NCBI RefSeq assembly: GCF_014490725.1
Contig: NZ_JACOQL010000004.1
Coordinates: forward strand, 62,001 to 126,000
Direction of reading: 5' to 3'
Length of the DNA: 64,000 nt
Source of the DNA: Paracoccus amoyensis
GTDB taxonomy: Bacteria; Pseudomonadota; Alphaproteobacteria; Rhodobacterales; Rhodobacteraceae
This document shows, one piece after another, positions 59,669 to 64,000 of this stretch; within the stretch, counting starts at the first letter, position 1; each line of letters starts with the position of its first letter. Under the pieces are notes generated by a model that had not been told where the DNA came from, did not search any database, and was given only the letters and a program-made list of their open reading frames with translations. Position numbers and translations under genes: made by a program.

Positions 59669-60691
59669 ATGAAGGCGGTTTTCGATGAACGACAGCGGTT
59701 GCACGATCCCCAGTTTCGTCTGGCCGATGGCAAGGTCGTGCAAAACCCTGATCGCCCCGCCCGCGTGGATGAATTGCTGCGCGGCGTCGGGCAAGCGGGG
59801 CTACCAGTCGTTGCGGCGACCGATCACGGCATGGCGCCTTTGGCCGCGCTGCACACGCCGCGCTATCTGACCTATCTGCGCACGATTCATGCCCGCCGCA
59901 AAGCCGTGGTTCCTGATCTGGCCGAGGTCGTGCCGGGGCGGATCGCGCCCGTGCGCGACGTTCACTATTCTTATGAAAGCGAGGCGCAGATCGGCTATCA
60001 CAATACGGACACATCTGCCCCTATCGGAGAGAATAGCTGGGCCTCGATCTATTGGTCGGCGCAGACCGCGCTGACGGCGGCTGATCTGATCTTGTCAGGG
60101 CAGCACAGCGCCTATGCCCTGTCGCGGCCATCGGGGCACCATGCCTATCGCGAAATGTCGGGCGGCTTTTGTTTTCTGAACAACTCGGGCATTGCCGCCG
60201 AATATCTGCGCAGCAAGGGGCATCGCCCCGCAATCATTGATATAGATGTGCATCACGGCAACGGCACGCAGGCGATCTTTTACGACCGTGACGATGTCCT
60301 GACCGTTTCAATACATGTCGATCCGGCGCATTTTTACCCTTTTTACGCTGGCGGTGCGCAGGAATGCGGCGAAGGGCGCGGTCTGGGCTATAACCTGAAC
60401 CTGCCATTGCCGCGCGGATCGGCGGATGACGTTTATCTGTCGGGGCTGGACGATGCGTTGCAGCATATTACCGCATTTGGCGCATCCGTGATCGTCGTGG
60501 CGCTTGGGCTGGATGCGCATGAAAACGACCCGTTCAAGGGCTTGCAGGTGACGACGCCCGGCTTTGCGCGGATCGCGGGGGCAATCGCCGCAATGGGATT
60601 GCCCGTGCTGAACGTGCAAGAGGGCGGCTATATGCAACCCTCTTTGGGCGATAATCTGGCCAGCTATCTGTCAGCCATGCCCCAGGGGTGA
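59669..60691 (+). CDS. Histone deacetylase-like amidohydrolase (acetylpolyamine amidohydrolase type)
   Basis: The 340-residue zinc enzyme has catalytic His pair SGHHAYRE (157-158), zinc site DIDVHHGNGTQ with Asp 193 and His 195, GLDAHENDP with the third ligand near 288, and the substrate-pocket GGYMQPSLGDN. The start ATG 59669 follows AGGAAAGGA; an earlier Met would add 23 poor residues. Family members remove acetyl groups from polyamines or other short amides. Stands alone between two minus-strand units, so context gives no substrate. Confidence 0.88.
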   Translation: MKAVFDERQRLHDPQFRLADGKVVQNPDRPARVDELLRGVGQAGLPVVAATDHGMAPLAALHTPRYLTYLRTIHARRKAVVPDLAEVVPGRIAPVRDVHYSYESEAQIGYHNTDTSAPIGENSWASIYWSAQTALTAADLILSGQHSAYALSRPSGHHAYREMSGGFCFLNNSGIAAEYLRSKGHRPAIIDIDVHHGNGTQAIFYDRDDVLTVSIHVDPAHFYPFYAGGAQECGEGRGLGYNLNLPLPRGSADDVYLSGLDDALQHITAFGASVIVVALGLDAHENDPFKGLQVTTPGFARIAGAIAAMGLPVLNVQEGGYMQPSLGDNLASYLSAMPQG

Positions 60692-60724
60692 CCCGATCCG
60701 TCTGTCCGCACATTTGACAGCCGG

Positions 60725-62584
60725 TCAGGCTGGCTGCATGAAACCGGCAAGAAAACTTTCCAGTTCGGCAGCGGCGTCCAATGGCAGAACCTGCGCGATA
60801 TATTGATCGGGACGCAGGATCAGCAATGCGCCTTGGTTGCGGTCAATCCCACGCAGATCAAAGATATCGGGACCGTTGAGCGCGGGGCAGAATGCCTTTT
60901 CGTAGTCAATCAGCCCATAGCGGCCTTTTCGTGGCAACAATGCCTTGGGCAGATCGTTGACATTCATTGCGCGATGGCTGGGCTGAAATACGGCGCGCAG
61001 GTCTATCACACTGTCAGGGTCTGCCTTTGCGGGCGTATATCGGTGAATCGCTGCCTCCAAATGCTGACATAACGTCGCGATAGGACCGTTGGGTTGCCCT
61101 GTATCGCCTGCTGGCGCAAAGGCGATCGCCCGCCAGCGGCCATCGGCTTTGAAGTTATGGGCCAACTCCATGGGCCGCGCGTCGCCCAGCCGTATGACCG
61201 GGGCAGAGTGGAAGCGCTTGCCAACGATCAGCCCCGTCGCCAGATGCTGAAATCTATCATCCCCGGTAATCAACGAAGGGTCATAGCGCGTTTCAACCCC
61301 CGCCGTATAACGGCCATGCTTTTTGAAATAGCTTTGAAACTGTGCAGCTTGCGCATGGTTCTTTGGTTTGGCGCTGAACAGTCGCGCCATGTCGCGGTCA
61401 AAGTCGATCAGTTCCTTGGCCTTGGCGCGGCGTTCGGCGGAATAGGTGTCCAGCAAACTGGGCACAGCCTGCCCCCGCAACACGGCTGCCAGTTTCCAGC
61501 CAAGATTGAAGGTATCGGCCATCGACACATTCATGCCCTGACCCGCCTTCGGGCTATGCGTATGGCAGGCATCGCCCGCGATGAAGATACGGGGTATTCG
61601 CAACCCACGTTCGTTTTCAGGGACGTCGTCGAACCCGTCGCAGACACGCTGGCCGATTTCGTAGGCCGACCACCAGGCAACCTCTTTCACGTCAAGGCTG
61701 TAAGGATCAAGAATTGCCCGCGCCTTCTCGATCAGCATATCGGCGGTCACATTGCGGTCGGCGGCGCGTTCATCGCCCTGCAGTTCCGCCAGTTCGATAT
61801 ACATGCGAACCATATAGCCGCCTTCGCGCGGAATGATCAGGATGCTGCCTTGATCCGCAGACTGGATCGCCGCTTTCAGGCGAATATCGGGAAAGTCCGT
61901 TACCGCCAGCACGTCCATGACGCCCCATAACTGACGCGCGGCTTCGCCTTTCAGGTCATGGCCCATCGACTTGCGCACGGTGCTGCGGGCACCATCACAC
62001 CCGACGACATGTCGGGCGCGAATGGTTTCGGTCCCGCCATCATCAAGGCATCTGAATGTCGCAATGACCGGATGATCCGTATCGTCGGTCGTCTGCAACG
62101 AAACCAGCTCTCGGTTATAATCGGGCGTCAGGCGGCGGGCAGAGTTGCGCATGATATCCAGATAGAAATCATGGATACGCGCCTGATTCAGGATGATATG
62201 CGGCATTTCGGACAGATCATCTTCGACATCCTGAATGCGATCCGCGCGTATGAGGGAGGCATCGGTGCCGGGCCGCCAGAACGCGACCTCATTGACCCAA
62301 TAGCCTTCTTTCATCACCTGATCGGCGAAACCGAACGCCGCGAACATCTCGACCGAGCGGCAGGCGATTCCATCGGCCTGACCCACCAGCAGCGGGCCGG
62401 GCTTGCGTTCGGTGATCCGGGTGGTGATGTCAGGGAACGCCGACAGTTGCGCCGCCAGCGTCAGACCGGCAGGGCCACATCCGACAATCAGAACATCGAC
62501 CTTTTCCGGCTTGTGATCGGGCAGTGTGGCAGGCTGGGCAATGGCGGGATCGCCGCTGCGGAATCCGTCCAGATGATATTGCAT
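60725..62584 (-). CDS. FAD-dependent aromatic hydroxylase (phenol 2-monooxygenase / 3-hydroxybenzoate 4-monooxygenase type)
   Basis: 619 residues. GxGxxG motif in DVLIVGCGPAGLTLAAQL near residue 32, DG motif in VGCDGARSTVRKSMG near 190, GD motif IFIAGDACHTHSPKAGQGMN near 320, and a C-terminal thioredoxin-like domain seen in phenol hydroxylases. ATG 62584 follows GGGAGGGAAG; an upstream in-frame start reads through the promoter. It adds one oxygen to a phenolic ring using NAD(P)H. The divergent MarR gene and the palindrome at 62603-62618 suggest induction by an aromatic acid. The size and thioredoxin-like end fit 3-hydroxybenzoate 4-monooxygenase best, but this is not proven. Confidence 0.88.
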   Translation of the reverse strand: MQYHLDGFRSGDPAIAQPATLPDHKPEKVDVLIVGCGPAGLTLAAQLSAFPDITTRITERKPGPLLVGQADGIACRSVEMFAAFGFADQVMKEGYWVNEVAFWRPGTDASLIRADRIQDVEDDLSEMPHIILNQARIHDFYLDIMRNSARRLTPDYNRELVSLQTTDDTDHPVIATFRCLDDGGTETIRARHVVGCDGARSTVRKSMGHDLKGEAARQLWGVMDVLAVTDFPDIRLKAAIQSADQGSILIIPREGGYMVRMYIELAELQGDERAADRNVTADMLIEKARAILDPYSLDVKEVAWWSAYEIGQRVCDGFDDVPENERGLRIPRIFIAGDACHTHSPKAGQGMNVSMADTFNLGWKLAAVLRGQAVPSLLDTYSAERRAKAKELIDFDRDMARLFSAKPKNHAQAAQFQSYFKKHGRYTAGVETRYDPSLITGDDRFQHLATGLIVGKRFHSAPVIRLGDARPMELAHNFKADGRWRAIAFAPAGDTGQPNGPIATLCQHLEAAIHRYTPAKADPDSVIDLRAVFQPSHRAMNVNDLPKALLPRKGRYGLIDYEKAFCPALNGPDIFDLRGIDRNQGALLILRPDQYIAQVLPLDAAAELESFLAGFMQPA

Positions 62585-62602
62585 GACACTTCCCTCCCAG
62601 AT

Positions 62603-62618
62603 GATATGTATACATATC
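62603..62618. promoter_or_regulatory. MarR-type operator (16-bp perfect palindrome)
   Basis: GATATGTATACATATC is its own reverse complement, 19 bases upstream of the monooxygenase start. It lies just downstream of the -10 of the monooxygenase promoter, where bound repressor would block transcription. A degenerate partner, AATATGTTTACTTA, lies at 62655-62670 near the marR start. Confidence 0.7.
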
Positions 62619-62620
62619 TT

Positions 62621-62650
62621 TATATGGTGGATGTGCGGGGCGTCTGTCAA
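62621..62650 (-). promoter_or_regulatory. Predicted sigma-70 promoter of the aromatic monooxygenase
   Basis: On the minus strand TTGACA (62650-62645), 18 bases, CATATA (62626-62621). The perfect -35 and the operator just downstream support it; the -10 is only fair. Confidence 0.5.
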
Positions 62651-62682
62651 TATAATATGTTTACTTACTATTCGGGGGCGAC

Positions 62683-63123
62683 GTGGCAAACGAAGATGAT
62701 CTTTCAGAGATGCCGGGTCATTTGATCCGGCGGCTGAACCAGCGGTCTACCGCAGTGTTTCAGGATCGTATGAAATCAACAGGTTACGACCTGACGTCGG
62801 TTCAGTTTGCCGCGCTTGATCTGTTAAGACGCAATCCCGGCATCGATCAGGCCGGCCTGGCCAGCGCCATCGCCTATGACCGCGCCACGATTGGCGAGGT
62901 CGTCAAGCGGCTGGAACAAAAGGGGTTGGTTGAACGGACGGTCAACGAACAGGATCGTCGTGCCCGCGCGTTGCACCTGACGATGAACGGGCAGGACGTC
63001 ATTGGCCGGTTGCGCCCCGTTGTGCATCATCTGCAAGCCGATATCCTGGGTAATCTGACAGACGAGGAACGTGCGCAATTCACGACCCTTGCACGCAAGG
63101 CCGTTGCGCTTGATGATGATTAA
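62683..63123 (+). CDS. MarR-family transcriptional regulator
   Basis: 146 residues. Winged helix in the middle (NPGIDQAGLASAIAYDRATIGEVVKRLEQKGLVERTVNEQDRRARALHLT), quoted in pieces: recognition helix ATIGEVVKRLEQKGLV and the wing Asp-Arg-Arg. GTG start after GGGGGCG. Divergent from the monooxygenase gene, which it most likely represses through the 62603-62618 palindrome, releasing it when an aromatic acid binds. Confidence 0.9.
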   Translation: MANEDDLSEMPGHLIRRLNQRSTAVFQDRMKSTGYDLTSVQFAALDLLRRNPGIDQAGLASAIAYDRATIGEVVKRLEQKGLVERTVNEQDRRARALHLTMNGQDVIGRLRPVVHHLQADILGNLTDEERAQFTTLARKAVALDDD

Positions 63124-63268
63124 AGCCTCATTCATTCTGATTTATGAGGATTTGCGATAAGCTCAATCGAAATTCTTACACTAATCTTGCAGCGGTGCTG
63201 CTGTATCTTCACCCAGACCGGTAGAGGCCCTCTCAAGGATAGCGCTCTCCGGCCTCAGGAGAGATGTC

Positions 63269-63667
63269 ATGAAAATTACCCGCAACGGCAGCACGGCATC
63301 CGCGAAGGGATCGGCTGATTATTTCACTGGTGTTGTCCGCATCGACGCGCCTTTCGCGACCGAGGCTCCCGCCCGTGCAAGCGGTGCGACCGTGACTTTT
63401 GAACCGGGTGCGCGGACCGCATGGCACACGCATCCGCTGGGCCAGACGCTGTTGGTGACGGCTGGCAAGGGGCGGGTCCAGCGTGACGGTGGCCCTGTCG
63501 AAAGCATCGGCCCCGGCGATATCGTCTGGTTTCCACCGGGTGAAAAGCACTGGCACGGTGCCGCGCCGGATACCGCAATGACCCATATCGCCATCGCCGA
63601 GGCCGATGAGCACGGCAAGGTCGTGCAGTGGTTGGAGCAGGTCAGCGACGCAGATTACCGCGCCTGA
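63269..63667 (+). CDS. Cupin-domain protein
   Basis: The 132-residue single cupin has metal site motif 1 [17 protein letters not shown] (two His, Gln) and motif 2 [14 protein letters not shown] (His). The closest remembered relatives are small cupins annotated as quercetin dioxygenase-like or hydroxynitrile-lyase-like proteins. ATG follows AGGAGAG. It is 36 bases ahead of the alcohol dehydrogenase gene, probably one transcript. Activity cannot be assigned from sequence. Confidence 0.85.
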   Translation: MKITRNGSTASAKGSADYFTGVVRIDAPFATEAPARASGATVTFEPGARTAWHTHPLGQTLLVTAGKGRVQRDGGPVESIGPGDIVWFPPGEKHWHGAAPDTAMTHIAIAEADEHGKVVQWLEQVSDADYRA

Positions 63668-63703
63668 AGCGGTCAAAAAGAAAGCCGAAAAAGGAATTCA
63701 TCC

Positions 63704-64000
63704 ATGTATGCAACCGTTTTGCACGGCCCCGAAGATATTCGCTATGAACAGGTCGCCGACCCGACAATCCTGGCGCCGACCGATGCCATCATCCAGTTGT
63801 CTGCGACCTGCATCTGCGGATCGGACCTGTGGCCCTATCGCGGTATCGCGACCAATGATCAACCCATGCATATGGGGCACGAATATTGCGGTGTCGTGAT
63901 CGAGGTGGGCCGTGAAGTTCGCAATATCAAACCGGGTCAGTTTGTCGTCGGCAGCTTCTGTCTGTCCGACAATACCTGTCCGCATTGCCAGTTTGGCTTT
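63704..64000 (+). CDS. Zinc-dependent alcohol dehydrogenase, N-terminal part (cut by window end)
   Basis: 99 residues in the window. Catalytic zinc site ATCICGSDLWPYRG (Cys) and MHMGHEYCG (His-Glu), then the start of the structural zinc loop NTCPHCQFGF. It is a medium-chain dehydrogenase of the threonine/formaldehyde dehydrogenase-like branch. The gene runs on past the window. AAGGAATT precedes the ATG at 63704. Coupled to the cupin gene. Confidence 0.88.
   Translation, partial: MYATVLHGPEDIRYEQVADPTILAPTDAIIQLSATCICGSDLWPYRGIATNDQPMHMGHEYCGVVIEVGREVRNIKPGQFVVGSFCLSDNTCPHCQFGF

Noticed and set aside
59410-60014. Minus-strand frames before the amidohydrolase gene
   Set aside because: They run into the coding part of the amidohydrolase on the other strand and have no recognisable motif or ribosome site.

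Overview
The window is GC-rich (about 60-65%), densely packed, and looks like an alphaproteobacterium of the Rhodobacterales, most likely Paracoccus or a close relative. The grounds are codon and base composition, the Rhizobium/Rhodobacter-type glycerol ABC operon with its small DUF2160 membrane protein, the liv/PaaK-like ligase cluster, XylX/XylD-like sugar-acid genes, and a GGGATATTTG-type intergenic repeat that I recall from this group. There are no rRNA or tRNA genes, no CRISPR array and no recognisable insertion sequence. The genus is inference.

Layout. (1) 1-4866: branched-chain-type ABC transporter (livH end, livM, binding protein, livF) plus a phenylacetate-CoA-ligase-like enzyme. (2) 4997-21304: a hydroxamate siderophore locus with a phosphopantetheinyl transferase, a PvdS/RpoI-like ECF sigma factor, a four-gene biosynthetic operon on the minus strand (PLP enzyme, esterase, acyltransferase, N-hydroxylase), a divergent MbtH-NRPS pair, a TonB-dependent receptor, and a FecBCDE-type importer. 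(3) 21474-22937: a graveyard of ethanolamine genes (eutB scraps, eutC, start of the permease) and half a haloacid dehalogenase. (4) 23035-29205: glycerol ABC importer glpSTPQ-DUF2160-glpV. (5) 29820-40179: alpha-glucosidase and the glycogen operon glgB-glgC-glgA-glgX-pgm. (6) 40385-45059: a periplasmic molybdenum hydroxylase (IorAB type) with its di-haem cytochrome c, XdhC-type chaperone and MobA-like cofactor enzyme. (7) 45075-56844: a sugar-acid regulon with a LacI regulator, TRAP transporter, two dehydratases of different superfamilies, dehydrogenases and a XylX-like ketodeoxyacid dehydratase. (8) 56848-64000: D-lactate dehydrogenase, DUF1269 protein, histone-deacetylase-like amidohydrolase, aromatic FAD monooxygenase with a divergent MarR regulator, a cupin and the start of a zinc alcohol dehydrogenase.

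How it works together. The siderophore locus is the most informative part. One NRPS module (degenerate C, A, PCP, TE) plus an N-hydroxylase, an acyltransferase and an esterase suggests iterative assembly of N-acyl-N-hydroxy-ornithine (or lysine) into an ester-linked, vicibactin-like hydroxamate that the esterase opens after uptake. Three promoters in the locus share GTGAAT-N16-CGTC, close to the PvdS type (TAAAT-N16/17-CGT), which fits control by the ECF sigma encoded in the same locus.

Quality note. livF and glgA, both inside otherwise intact operons, each carry one missing base that changes the reading frame near the 3' end. Similar single-base losses occur in the relic region. These may be real mutations or residual long-read errors; raw reads would decide.
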